Assembly (NCBI GenBank): GCA_035236585.1
Contig: CP141126.1
Location: 66,069,414-66,133,413 of the forward strand
DNA from: Warburgia ugandensis
Lineage: Eukaryota > Streptophyta > Magnoliopsida > Canellales > Canellaceae
DNA length: 64,000 nucleotides
Direction of reading: 5' to 3'
The notes beneath the pieces were generated by a model. The model did not search any database. It had not been told where the DNA came from and worked only from the letters and a program-made list of their open reading frames with translations. Numbering within the stretch: position 1 is the first letter of the stretch; each line of letters starts with the position of its first letter. The position numbers were made by a program, and so were the translations under genes. This document shows positions 1 through 12,385 of the stretch, piece by piece.

Positions 1-1710
1 TGTATCTTCTCTTTTGCTTAGGTTTTTATGGGGTTCTATAAGTTCCCTCCCATATTTTCTAGGGTGCCCTAAGACTAAGGTGTGGTGGGGATGAAAATTT
101 CTCAACTTGGATGGCTAGGATAACGGAATAGTTAGGGCTTTCAAATAGGAAAGTGGGGGGGATGGTGGATGCCTTAAGGATGTGGAGTAGGTGGGAGATG
201 CCACCTTTTTAGGAAGGGGTGTCTCCCCCTTCAAAAATCATTGGAAGCCCTCCAAATTATGAAGGTAGGTGAGGTGATAAGGTAAGAAAGAGTTTGGAAG
301 AGGAAAAGAGGGTGGGAGGAAAGTGGGGTGTATGAAAGACTGAGGAAAGTAAGGTGAAATGGAGGTTTTTGATTGGTTAAGTGATTTCCTAAGGACTTGG
401 GATTGGTTGGGTCTTTAGGATGGGAGCTTAAGAAGTGTGATAGAGTTTTAGAAAGATGCAACTCTAGAATAGCATTTGAAATTTGTAGTACATCTTAGGG
501 GTGAGGTGGAAAGTGAAGAAAAAATAGAGAAAAGTGAGAAAAACACCAAAAATAGAAAGCTCTCATCCTTTTGGTCTACATGCCAACTTTTCCTAATAAG
601 ATTTTATTTAATTATCTTCAAAATATTCCTTAAAATCTCATGGGTAATCCTCTTGAATTTCCTCCAATCCTAACCTTTCATTTAGCTTAGCTTGATAGCT
701 TTAGGTGGCTAAATTTGAAGGCATCATTGGCTAGGCTTCATGGCTGGCTTAGATGGCTCTCCTTTCATGACTTAATGGCTCAATCCCTTAGCTTGAATAT
801 CTTAAATGGGTTGGATTGAAATCCTTAGCTTGTCACCTTGCTCATGGCTTGAATGTAGTTAAGGTGGCTTACATGGCTTCCAAGCAAAGGTTGTAGGAAT
901 GCATGACTTTTTTCATGGGCTAACTTTGGCTATCTTTAGCTCCTTTAATCACATACACTACTCTTCCTTGAGCTTTCTCTCATGTTGGATTAATGACTCT
1001 TAGGCTTTGACTCCATCTTTTGATCTTGATCTTCAATATTCATTTTGATCAATCTCAACCGTCAAATCATCATCTCTCTCCCTACAAAAGTAAAAAAAAG
1101 AACTCTAATTAAGTCCTAAAAAAATATGATTAATCACATACTTACCTCAAATTATCCTTTGGACCTACAAAACATCAAAATTTTACTTCATTAGGTAAAA
1201 AATGCATATGTTATGAATTTTAGCCTAAAAATCTTAATTTACTCCTATAAGTACTAACACATGGATAACTAATTGGGAAGTTTTTTTGCAAAATTAGACA
1301 CTTATCACCAAGCTAACTAAGAAGAAGTGAATTTAGACTGAATATGATGACTTTTTCTACGTTTCTCAAAGTTGCTCTTGTGTTTTGGTTATAACTACAT
1401 GACCTTATGTGAATGAATTGATGAACAGAATGTAGTTTTTCATTTTATTGAAATCCATCATTTTGTCTTCTACATTCTCTCTTACACTATGTGTATAAGA
1501 ATTGTCAAACTGAATGTATGCATGGTTCTAAAGGGATTCATATATGCTTTTGGTATTCATGTTTACATTCTTAAGAGCTATAAATGACTTGAGGAGAAAT
1601 CTCCTTACCTTTAAAATTTTGAGAAAAATGGGGTATTTTCTAGAAAACAATGTTAAACCACATTGTTTTCATTCTTCATACTTTCTTTTTTAAAGGTTTT
1701 GTCATCTTCA
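1..1710. other. AT-rich intergenic DNA, no gene recognised
   Basis: No reading frame here resembles a known protein and none is long. The stretch from about 660 to 1020 is rich in repeated short words built on 'ggctt' and looks like decayed simple-sequence DNA. The last part, just before the polypurine-like tract at 1711, could be the non-coding 3' end of an old copia element, but no domain is visible. Confidence 0.5.
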
Positions 1711-2150
1711 AATAGGGAGAGATTGTTATCCTAATGCTTTTTTTTTTTAATGATAACAAAACCTTACTTAAATTCTAACTTATGTTGTGAGTGTGCATTT
1801 CTATTTATGAGAGTTTAGATCTAAAGCTTCAATCAAGTCAAAAGTACTTAAAAGACGAAGTAATTATTGATTTCTAGATGACTACTTAAAAATTCTAGTT
1901 AACTGACGAGGAAGAAGATAAAGAATATCTTACTTAACTATCTAACTAGTCAACTACCCATAAATCGATTCGACTAAGAAAAGTACATAGAGGACTTCTC
2001 ACATGATAGATCAATCGATTGTTTTAATGACCCATCCCTTCAACTGACCCTTACCAAGAATGGTTTATTACATCCCTATGCATCAGGGTCATCTATATGA
2101 GAGGCACCTTCCCTTCATGCAATCATGTTCCACGTAACAAATTATTAGAA
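1711..2150 (+). mobile_element. Possible polypurine tract and LTR start of a SIRE-like copia element
   Basis: A purine-rich run (aaatagggagaga, about 1712-1724) is followed by TTGTTATCC and then, after a T-run, by 'aatgataacaaaacc'. SIRE/Maximus-type plant copia elements end with a purine tract followed by an LTR whose first bases include a similar 'gatgacaaaacc' word. Further on there are the repetitive 'cgatt/gact' words common in such LTRs. No partner LTR, primer site or coding domain was found, so this is family resemblance only. Confidence 0.3.
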
Positions 2151-3036
2151 ATGGAATTCTCGTTCAAATTAAACATTTTTTAATAACAAAGTAAACCATA
2201 CAAATTATAAAGAAAAATAATAAAAAAACTATTTCTCAGGTTCTTACATGTCATATCAACAACTACCACCATAATAAACTCAAATGAAATACAATCCAAA
2301 TCTTTGTTTCCCATGCAATGGTATGTTGTGAAATGCAAAGCGAGGATGCTGAATTCATGTGGAGTTTAAATCCACAAACTACCCTAATGCATGCACGTGA
2401 GAGGCATGTTCACTTGACCCACCTAAAAGGGAGAGAGAGGGGTGAGCCTTTGAAAAAGAGAAAAACTTCAATGAAAGTCCCTTAAAAAGTAGGCATAGAG
2501 GCTCACAAACAACCAAGAATAGATAATCCACAAGATTAAGGCAAAAACTAGATAGTTTTAATCCACAAAAGCTTACTAAAGTAAGATACAACACTCTTTT
2601 ATCTTTTAAGTCACAATCATTTTTGGAATTCAAAGAGTAATGCATTACAATTCAATACCATTATTGTGAAACAATGTACCATCTTATTAGGTGAAATGTG
2701 ACATAATAATGTCCAACCATGATCATCGCCACCAACCCCAACTCCCTACCACAACAACTTATTATCACACTTCGCCATACAACATGATGACTTCATCACT
2801 CTTTGGGTTCATCACTCCTAGAAGCCTCACACAATCTAAAATATATGTGAGCATACCTTGTTTTTTAATAAAATTGCTTGTTAGGTTGTGCACTCCCAAA
2901 AGCCTTATATAGTCTAAAATATGGTTGAGTCATGCTTGACCTCAACCAATCACTTGATGACTCTATACCTTAGGAATTTAGCATGATATGAATAATAATT
3001 GGACATATCTAACCTCAATTCAATCACTTGCTAGGC
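2151..3036. other. Unassigned repetitive AT-rich DNA
   Basis: No gene is seen. A short motif, 'aaaagcctt...tagtctaaaata', occurs in variant form near 2825, 2897 and, beyond the long LTR-like block, near 8482. This suggests the LTR-like block at 3037-8473 was inserted into a pre-existing repeat and split it. Confidence 0.4.
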
Positions 3037-6000
3037 TCTAAACGACCCGGGTTTTTGTAACACATTTTGTAATACATTTTTCAAAGGCAGGGCGCCCTTA
3101 GTAGTAAAAAAATTTTGTAAAACAAAGCAACGAAAATTCTTTTCTTTAAAACTTGTTTTGAAAAACCCAAGTCATCGCTTCATACATAATATAAGTAGAA
3201 TTTTGTACAAGATAAAATTCCATTGAAGGAATATACTTTTATTAAATTTTAGAATCCATCTAGTGGTTCATAGTACAACCCAGGTATCAGTACAATACTT
3301 GTCCAAATTACATAATTCAAATTTCAAACCTCACCATACATTAAAAACTCTTAATATAGTACAATACTCTCAAATAAAAATAAAAATACATGTCTTCAAG
3401 AGATATGCCCTGATTGATTATTCTTCTAAATCTTCTTAAGTCTTGAGCTCCTAATTCTCCTTCTCTATTTCTGAGATATTGTAAACATTGAAACATTTAC
3501 AATATCTCAACAAGTTATGCTTGGTAGGGGATTTAAGAAGCATAATAATTTGACTGTATAATCCTAATACTTCATTATCCCATAGTTCATAACGTACTCA
3601 TGAATCAATCTCTTTACTTTGTCATATATGTACATCCTTACACATTCATATAGTATACTATGTATAGAAATATACATACGGTCAAAACCATAAAAAATAG
3701 TTAATGTCTTAAAACACAATCATATACAGCTTATGCTGAGTTGATAAATCATCCACTCTACTAGAAATACTTCCTCATTTGGGTAGTATTGGTAATCTGC
3801 AACTACCCGGCATCTCATCATGCCATATCATAAGGCATTTCACTATGCCATGCATCATAATGCAAAAATACTCAAAGGACTACTATGCTGCAGTCTGATC
3901 CGTACCAATGTGCTTGGATAACTACTTCATACTCCACGGATACCAAGTGTGAAAAATCATCTACGTCATGTCTATATGGGTAGATAGACCATCATAGGGG
4001 TAACCTTCCCATATTGCCCCACCCAACATTTTGCCTCTCTTTGGGATATGGTGTACTGTGTATAGAAATATACATATGGTCAAAACCATAAAAAATAGTT
4101 AATGTCTCAAAACACAATCATATCCAACTTATGCTGAGTTGATAAATCATCCACTCTACTAGAAATACTTCCTCATTTGGGTAGTATTGGTAATCTACAA
4201 CTACCCGGCATCTCATCATGCCATATCATAAGGCATTTCACTATGCCATGCATCATAATGCAAAAATACTCAAAGGACTACTATGCTGCAATCTGATCCG
4301 TACCAATGTGCTCGGATAACTACTTTCATACTCCAAGGATACCAAGTGTGGAAAATCATCTATGTTGTGTCTATATGGGTAGATAGACCATCATAGGGGC
4401 GACCTTCCCATATTGCCCCACCCAACATTTTGCCTCTCTTTGGGCACGATATCATCATATATATCACATTTTGGAGAGCGGGTGGCTAAACCCTACTACT
4501 CTCCTAGCATAGCATCCCCAAGCTTATGCCTATTTAAAACACAACCACAAGCCTCCATGCTTGTATGTAACATAATCTTTTTACTTATCAGATGTCTTGT
4601 CTGTTTATATAATCATCCTTGTATTTTGGTATTCTTATACTGAGGATAGGATTTTACTTCAAACTTAGGGATTATCATTTACAATGAATGATACCCATGT
4701 TCATACAAGTTTAGGGATCACCATTATATATGAATGATTCCCGTGTATTGATTTTATACTTATCAGACAATCTATTTATTTATCTAGGGCTGGAATACCT
4801 TCTAGTTCCCTATTCACTTAGGGTTTTCCTCATTTCTAACTTAACCGTTTCATATGTGTTTTGGTTGGATCATAAGGGTTTTCAATGGGCATAATACAAG
4901 TATTTACATTATACTTGTCAACATTTCCAAACATAAGATCATGTATACAACATCTACTTCTCATGTAGATGCCTTCATAAAATGCTCATACCTTCAAGTA
5001 GTAATTCATCTCTTCAAATCTTCCATGATCCTGATTAATGTATGAAATTTGTAAATATATACATACTATCAATATTTATACAATCTGAATAATCCTATAT
5101 TTTTTATCTCATTTATATTCTTTGTGTCATCTTGTCCTTTGATATAAAGGATCTAGATCTTTTGTCCTATCATGATCTATCTTCCTCAAATAGTGTATAT
5201 CCTATTGATCAATAGATTTGACAGTTAGAATGATCTTCTAATCTTTTAGATCTAAGTATTTTCTATTATAAGTCTTCATGTATTCCTTTCTTTGATCTTG
5301 ATCTTTCATAGATCCTTTGATCAACAATTTATACTTGTTGATAAAGATCATGGGCTTAGATCTTCTATCATCTAGTTCTTCTTTAATCTAAGTTTTGTTG
5401 TTTGATCATCCTTAAGGAGGATGATCTTGGTTCTCTTCCTTGAATCATAATTGATCAAGGGTTCAGATCTTTTATTTGATCTAAGATCTTCTATTCTATT
5501 TGATCTAAGTTGCAAGTAATATCTATATACATATATATCATCATCAAGAAGCATTGATTTCTTTTTATTGTTCTTGATCATTCAAGATCCCATGGATCTT
5601 GTTTGATCATCCTTATCTTACTTACAATTTTTATTAGGATTAGATAATTTACTAACCATTTATGCTCTTATTATTATTCAACTAGTTAATGTTTTATTGG
5701 TTGAAGATAACTTATTTCAGCCTAAGTCTAGACTGCTCCTCTTATTTACATTTAGCTAAGGCATACTAGTTGAATAGGTGAATACAATAAACATCAACGG
5801 AAGGTAGGGGAAGAGCGAGGCTCTATTAGAAAACCCCCTTAACCACTATGTTCAACATTCACTAAAGTGACCTTAGCTCAACCTTTCATAAGGTTCCTAT
5901 GAGCATGTTAACCCTAATTACTATTTCTAATTGATTTTAATTAAGTCTATGAACATTTAAAATGTCATTCATGGAGTTTATTATTCTCCTAGTTTGGGCC

Positions 6001-8473
6001 AAGGATTTGATAATCCTGATATTGTCCTACTAAATATATCCCTTACTAATATTAAGTCCAAGTTATTCACTCATCTTAATTGTCCATGAATCTCTATTTC
6101 ATTAGATTTCATTTTTGGTGATTTATGAATATCGAGACATAACCACTAATTAAACAATTATATCTACTAACTTAAAGACAATTAAGATGTTTATACCATA
6201 CTTTGACAATTCAAATAATCATACACTTTAAATCATAAGAGAATTGTACACCTATATCATTCTAAGGGCATTCATACTCTAATATACTAAGATGGTCCTA
6301 AGTTATAAAATACATAAAATTTTACTACTAATCTAATGGAATCATGCTAAAACTTCACATTTAAACTAACATGGCCCTAAGATAATTAAATCTATCAACC
6401 TAATATAACAATCTAATAACACATAAAACATAGCATGCTAAAATTTAAGAACTATCATGCTTTATAACATAAGTCACATTTACAATACTATTATCAAATA
6501 AAAGACAATGAAACTAATTAGATTAAGATTGTTAGAAACCTTTACTTATGATCCAACCATTAGATCTTAGATCTTTTCCTTTTAAATCAAGGTTTTAATT
6601 AATTTTAAGGCTTTTACTCCATTAAGGTCCAAGATCATATTCATTTGTTTTTGGTCATATTCAATCCATGATTTTAATGGATTCCATCATATTATCATTC
6701 ATTCAATCCATTCCAAGGGTTTGATCATACTTGATCATATTGATCAAGTGGGTCCCTTTGTATTTTTAGGGTTTTTCTACCATAATGGGTAGATCCCTCA
6801 ATTTATCTTAGATACGTCTAAATAAATCATGGATATCACTTGATTTCAACATTATATCATCAGTAAATCAAATCCCTAAGATCTGAGAAGATCATGAAAA
6901 TTAGAAACTTAATTATTGAAAATAGAAAGTTTCTGGAATGTTTTTATCAATATTATGGCTTCAGAATAAAATAGACATTATAAGCTTTCCATAACTTCTT
7001 TTCAATCTCAGTTTGGAGTTCAGATAACTCCATAATTAAACTATGAAGTTCACAGTCATTCTTAGGGTCCAGATTTGATCTGGACCCAATGGAACAGATG
7101 GCATAGATCAATCGGGCGAAACAGTCGCCGCGCGTGCAGTCACCGGGATGCGCTCCCCTGGGACCAAAACTGTTGCACAGTTGTTCTATCAAAATGGCAT
7201 TGCACATGGTGCATTTTTGTGGGGCGTTTCGCAACACGTCCCGAGAGCTGATCCGATTGGGGAGATCGGACAGTCTGTTTTGGATCGTCTAATCAATCCT
7301 CTGAAATTTAGGGCTCAAAACTTAATAAAAATTCTTGAAATTTCTACCTTAGGGGTTTTGGACCCTTCTGGATCGATTGGAGAGCTCAGATTTTTCATTT
7401 GAGCCATCCATCATCCAGAATTGAAGGGTTCTGGTCCTTACTTTATTTTTATAACTTTTAATCTAAAACTAATTTTAGAAAAATAAAAATTAAATAAAAT
7501 GACATGAAATAAGTATAAGAAGTGTTCCCACCTACCTGATTGGAGAAAGAACATAGATTTGAAGCCCAATTTGAAATAAATACCCTTTAATGATAAGATA
7601 GCCCAATTGTCGCTTGTTTTGTGATTTGCCATTGATTGCACCATTAGATCTTAAAATTGATTTAGGTGTTTTGTAGATTAGGTAGTCTAGGATAGTATGG
7701 AAGGTAGGATTTGTGAGATTCAATTTGGAACAGAGTGCCAAATTGAATTTAGGTCTCTTGTTCCAATTAGAGAGAGGAGAGAGAAAGTGCAAGAAGGGAG
7801 ATTTTTAGGAGTTTTGGAATTTTGGGAAGGAATCTAGATCTGGTTTTTCAGAATAAGCAAGATTATTTTGTGGGAATTTTAAGGAACATTTTTGGAGGTA
7901 TATTTATAGATGTTTTTGAATTTTTCATAATTACTTGTAATAATCATGTTTCAATTCTTTTAAATATTAAATTAACATTGGATCCTCCACTACCAACCCC
8001 TTCTCCACTAGTAGCTGGTAGTGGTTTGACCACTCATTGAATATTTTTTTGTCGTTGGATTCGTTTGTGGGCACCACAGGGTTGTGAAAGGACCATTTTG
8101 CCCTTTATGGAGAAAAATCTATTTTATTCTCTCAAACTCGGAATTGAGCGTACTTAGTAGCGTTGGATTTGTATTTTTGAGTACTTTTAAATATTGATGT
8201 CTTAGATCTCGGTTATGGGTAAAATTATCATTTTATCCTTTTATTCATAAAAATGAAGAAAATTAGAAATTTTTTATTTTAACTCAGAATTGAACATACT
8301 TAGTGTCATTTCGATCGGTTTTTCTAGTACATTCATAATTTATAAGTTTTAAATTATTTTTTAATCTCTATAAAAAGAGAATTTCTAATAACCTAATATT
8401 TCGGCCTAGAATTTTTGAAAATTCAAACTAAATTGATTTTTTCAATCAATTTACAAAAATTGGGGTTATTACA
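3037..8473 (-). mobile_element. Probable long (about 5.4 kb) solo LTR of a gypsy-type retrotransposon
   Basis: Read on the minus strand, the block starts with TGTAATAACCCC at 8473 and finishes with GGGTCGTTTAGA at 3037. These resemble the ends of plant Ty3/gypsy LTRs of the Del/Tekay type (TGT-A-CCCC start, CCCGGGTCGTTACA finish). Neither end sequence recurs inside, which fits one LTR rather than a two-LTR element. No pol or gag domain is seen. The flanks share a repeat motif (see 2151-3036), supporting an insertion. A GC-richer patch lies at about 7080-7260. I could not find a clean target-site duplication, so the borders are approximate. A length of 5.4 kb is long for an LTR, so a LARD-like or composite element is the main alternative. 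Confidence 0.45.
3661..4445. repeat. 398-bp direct tandem duplication, two copies
   Basis: The segment beginning 'tgtatagaaatatacata' at 3661 starts again at 4059, giving a period of 398 bp. The two copies stay nearly identical to the shared word 'cattttgcctctctttggg', which ends near 4045 in copy 1 and near 4443 in copy 2. Only scattered substitutions separate them, so the duplication is young compared with the surrounding LTR-like DNA. Confidence 0.9.
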
Positions 8474-10894
8474 CTACACCCCAAAAGCCTCGCATAGTCT
8501 AAATAATGTTGTCATATTATCCATGAGACTTACATAGTGCCACCTCCACCATCATCAAAGTCACATCTATACCAGTCTATTGCTCATACCATCCACAAGA
8601 CTTACACAGTATCACATCAATTCCCATCATATCATAATACAAGATCCAAAACTAATATAATAATGCTAGCATTTCCATAGCTTCCTACTTAAGAAGTTAA
8701 TGCCATCCTAAAGAATATTTAATAAGAAACACCATCTACGATAGCATTTAACTAGTTTGATCGCTATAGGTATATAATATTCAAGATCACACCCTTGAAG
8801 TCAAACACCAAAAATAAAAATATGTTGGCCTAAAATTTCCATGTTTCTAATATAAATGTAGTAGCACAACTAGTATGCAAAACCTCACAATTGAGTAACT
8901 GAAATCTACTTAAAAGTGCTCTTGATAGTTGTTGAGTAAGATTACACCAATGCTATGACTTTTCCTCTCAAAACCAAGCTAAAAAGATTTAAAGATGGTT
9001 CATTGAGATCTAAAATATAAGGTGAGAGAGGCAATTAGGGCCCAATGTCAAAACACAAAGAGGAAATGCCTGAACAAATATCCAAGAGACCTTGATTTCA
9101 AAAGATGCTGACATCCTTAAGGTACTTATTAGGCCATATATTCAAACTCAAGAATGTATCAACATGTCGCATCCCAACATACTTGGATCTCATTGCAACA
9201 AATGGTCAAGTTACAAGTTAGAGTATTGCTCCTCAGCAATAAAGTTCAATCATAAGACTTTCCAACCTAAGGCCAAACCGTATAATACATGGAAGGCATG
9301 CAATAAATAAGAAAATAACAAAAACAATTTGGTAGAAATTCACTTAGAAAAAACATCAAGAGGAGTATGTTTCCAAGCTACAAGAAAAAAGTCTTAGGCT
9401 TTCTATTCAAGCAAAAAGCTAAACACAATAAGGGCATTAGAGAACCCAAAATCCAAACTCCAAGAAGACACACCATGTGCGAAAATATCTATACCATAAT
9501 TGATTTCTTTTGGACACAAAATTGAACACCTATTGATGAGCTTACCAAGTGAATCCCAACCCTTTTCTCAAGCTTTCAACATGCTACCAAAGGATGCAAA
9601 ATCTAAGAAGCTTTAAGTGTCCAAAACTGACCATGAAAAGAATTTTAAAGGGTGCTAGAAACTATTTATTGGACCATTTTTAAGGCCAAATTTTAGGAAC
9701 ACTTACATTGATTTTCTCTCATGAAGCATCATATCCAACTCTCAAGAAGTATTAAAAAGAAAAAGAAAACCAAAACAAAATGAAACAACGACAACAAGGT
9801 ATCCTTTAACAAACAAAAACTACAACTACATTATCAATTTTCATTGCATGACACATGAAATTTTTAGCCTTCAAAGAACCACCGTCTCCTACCATAATTT
9901 CTCATGAATCCATAAGAAAACCAGCAACTAAAAATGATGACAACTCAAAAGAAATAACCTTTAAATCATGCATTTCAACCATCCATATTCATGTCCATTA
10001 TACCCAATTCATTTCCAATCAACATCACACTATAAAAATTATTTTTCAAGCTTTAAAATCCTAGCTAAAGGCAAAAAATGTGGATGCTCAACCTATCAAG
10101 ATCAAGCTCTAAACTCACAATTTGTCTTCAACTCCCCCTACAAGCTTTCTCCAAATCCTTCTTCAAATCCACCTTCCGAGCTCCTTCTTCCTTGTTTTTT
10201 CAATGTTTTTATGTGACCTTTTGAGCAGGAAGAAAATTAGGGGAGTGGGAGTGAGAAAGGGAAAAAAGTTTATAATGAAATGCGCAGTTTACAGGGTTCT
10301 AGTGGGCTGCCTCCTTAGAGATGAGAATTCATCTCTTTATAGGCAGCGGCCTACCTTCACTTGCCCAAGTTACCAATATCCATCTTCCCACTTAAGTGCT
10401 CAAAAGCAAAAAATTTCATTATATCTTAAACCCACTAACGGCCCATTTTTTCTCCTTTTTTTATTGTGGATTTATTTCAAAGGCTATGGGATTGCATCAA
10501 ACTCTTCCTGGGAAAAATTTCAAGTCTATATTGGTGAATTGGCATGAAAATTTTGTCCAAAATGATGGGTCTCATCAATTAACACATGCGAAGTAATAAA
10601 ATTTAGGAGAAATAAGGGTGGGTTTGACAATTGCCCACTCAACGAGAGGACTGTCTAAGTTATCATAACTAGTGATTTCTTAAAGATCAGCCTAGTTGAC
10701 TAGCATTGCCAATCAGTCGACTACCATGAAGTTATTAGAAGTATTTTTTCTCAGGCTTCAAACCAGTCTACTACTCTATTCCAATCACACTTTCCCCTTG
10801 TAAAAATATCTCCCATAGTCTTCTTTTTTTTTCTGAATTTCTCTCTGTATTTTCATTTGTGCTCTTATTTCTAATTATTAGTTGATAATTTTAG
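8474..10894. other. AT-rich intergenic DNA, possible old LTR
   Basis: No gene is recognised. A 141-codon plus-strand frame at 10122-10547 has no recognisable domain and is biased by the local C/T-rich composition. On the minus strand there is a TATA-like CTATAAAGA near 10336, and the surrounding sequence feels LTR-like, but no matching second LTR, primer site or purine tract was found. Confidence 0.35.
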
Positions 10895-11065
10895 AAGGAG
10901 AATCTTTGCGCAATGGTTGAGTTTGTCATCGTGTGACTTGGAGGTCATGGGTTGGATGTGTGGAAGTAGCCTCTTGCAAAATGCAAGGTAAAGTTACATA
11001 CTATATACCCTTTGTGGTTTGACCCTTCCCTAAATACAACCTAGCATTCATCGAGTGTTTTTCTC
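10895..11065 (+). mobile_element. Au-like tRNA-derived SINE (diverged)
   Basis: The 5' part reads as a tRNA-related pol III promoter: 'ttgcgcaatggtt' (A-box region) followed about 40 bases later by 'ggtcatgggttggatg' (B-box region). It continues with 'agcctcttgcaaaatgcaagg' and 'ctttgtggtttgacccttccc', the conserved body of the angiosperm Au SINE family. The 3' end fades around 11050-11065, with a T-rich end. A better-kept copy lies at 20851-21030 on the opposite strand, and a fragment at 14389-14463. The target duplication is not clear here. Confidence 0.75.
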
Positions 11066-12100
11066 TCTAGTAATGTTTTCAAAGATACTAGGATCAAGAA
11101 AAGAGAGCAAGACAACAAATAATTGCCACCTGGCATTTTTCTTTAAACTTGTATTTCCTCGGTTTAGTCAAGTAAATCCAAAATTCCACCTCGCCTTCAT
11201 CAACAGTTTTTTCTCCTTGTACTTTTTCAAAAATACTAAGCACAAGAAAAGGATCAAAGAATTTATTTTTTTTGTTATAATTTCCTAGGCAACAATTTCC
11301 CTACACGTTAAACGACACGGACCTACTCCATCCATAGCCCAGAATTAAGTTTCAAATGAAAAACTAAGGACAGCAGGAGGCGTTTCCATAAGATCCTCCT
11401 TTTTGATCAATGCCAATTCCTGAACACCTCCTAATTAAGGATGGGAGTACCCAAACGAACTAGAAAAACTGAAGATTGCAAGCCAAAAAATAGGAAGTGA
11501 AGCTATAAAATACTTCCTAAGTGAAAGACCCCTTCAAAAGAAAAGTAAAGAATGATGGCACCGAGACTTAATTTTTCAAACCCCACATAAATCCTTTTTA
11601 GAGCCGAGATACACTTGACTAAGATCATTGCACAAGATTACAATGAGGGAAGGACATATAGAAGGATTAGACCTAGAGAATTCCACTCCCAAGAGGAAAT
11701 GACTTCTAGCGCAAGGAGCCCATCTCAAGGTAAAGAAGAAGAAGAAGAAGAAGAGTTCCACTCTCAAAGAATGCTTACAGGATTTCTCTTACAACAGTTA
11801 CAAAAAAGCAAAGAGACGCTATGAAGACTGAGTTTCCTGACTAACTCTGAGACCTTACTTGGCTAAGCTCCACCTTTGGATGATCTAACCAATCCATCTT
11901 ATTCACCTTAAATTGCTTAGACATCAAAATGCATAACCTTTTCGGTGATTTCATCATTCAAATCATGAGCATTGGATTTTTTTTTTTCAATTAAGAAAGT
12001 AGTAATTAGAAGCATCCAATGAGAATGATTTTTGGCAAATAACCTAAGCAAGTGAGGCTGAAGAAGATGAATAAGCCAAATCATCTAAAGTGGTTCTCTT
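11066..12100. other. AT-rich intergenic DNA, no gene recognised
   Basis: Only short frames occur. A small GAA microsatellite lies at about 11736-11754 and gives a low-complexity Glu run in one frame. I see no coding, RNA or mobile feature. Confidence 0.5.
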
Positions 12101-12385
12101 AGAGTTAGTCAAGAATATCATCCTCACCAACTTTTAAATTAGTTAAAGAACCTTGTACATCTCTACGACCCAGGCCCATTACGCCTCCTTAATACTCTTG
12201 CCAACCAACACCATAAACACCTTAATAATTAGTTAAGGTATTTATGGGCTGCAGAGTCAGTCAGGAATATTATCCTCACCAACTTTTAAACTAGTTAAGA
12301 ACTTTATAGATCTACGTCCCTGGCCCATTACTTCACCTTAACACTCTTGTCACACCACCCCATAAACGCCTTAATAATTTTGGAG
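12101..12385. repeat. Diverged tandem duplication, period about 152 bp
   Basis: The words 'agagttagtcaagaatat' (12101) and 'agagtcagtcaggaatat' (12253) begin two matching blocks. Both continue with 'cctcaccaacttttaaa', 'ggcccatta' and 'cataaacgcc/cataaacacc'. The copies differ by many substitutions and small gaps, so this is an old duplication. Confidence 0.75.

Noticed and set aside
10122-10547. 141-codon plus-strand frame
   Set aside because: No domain, C/T-biased composition, and the area looks like an LTR on the other strand; not enough to call a gene.
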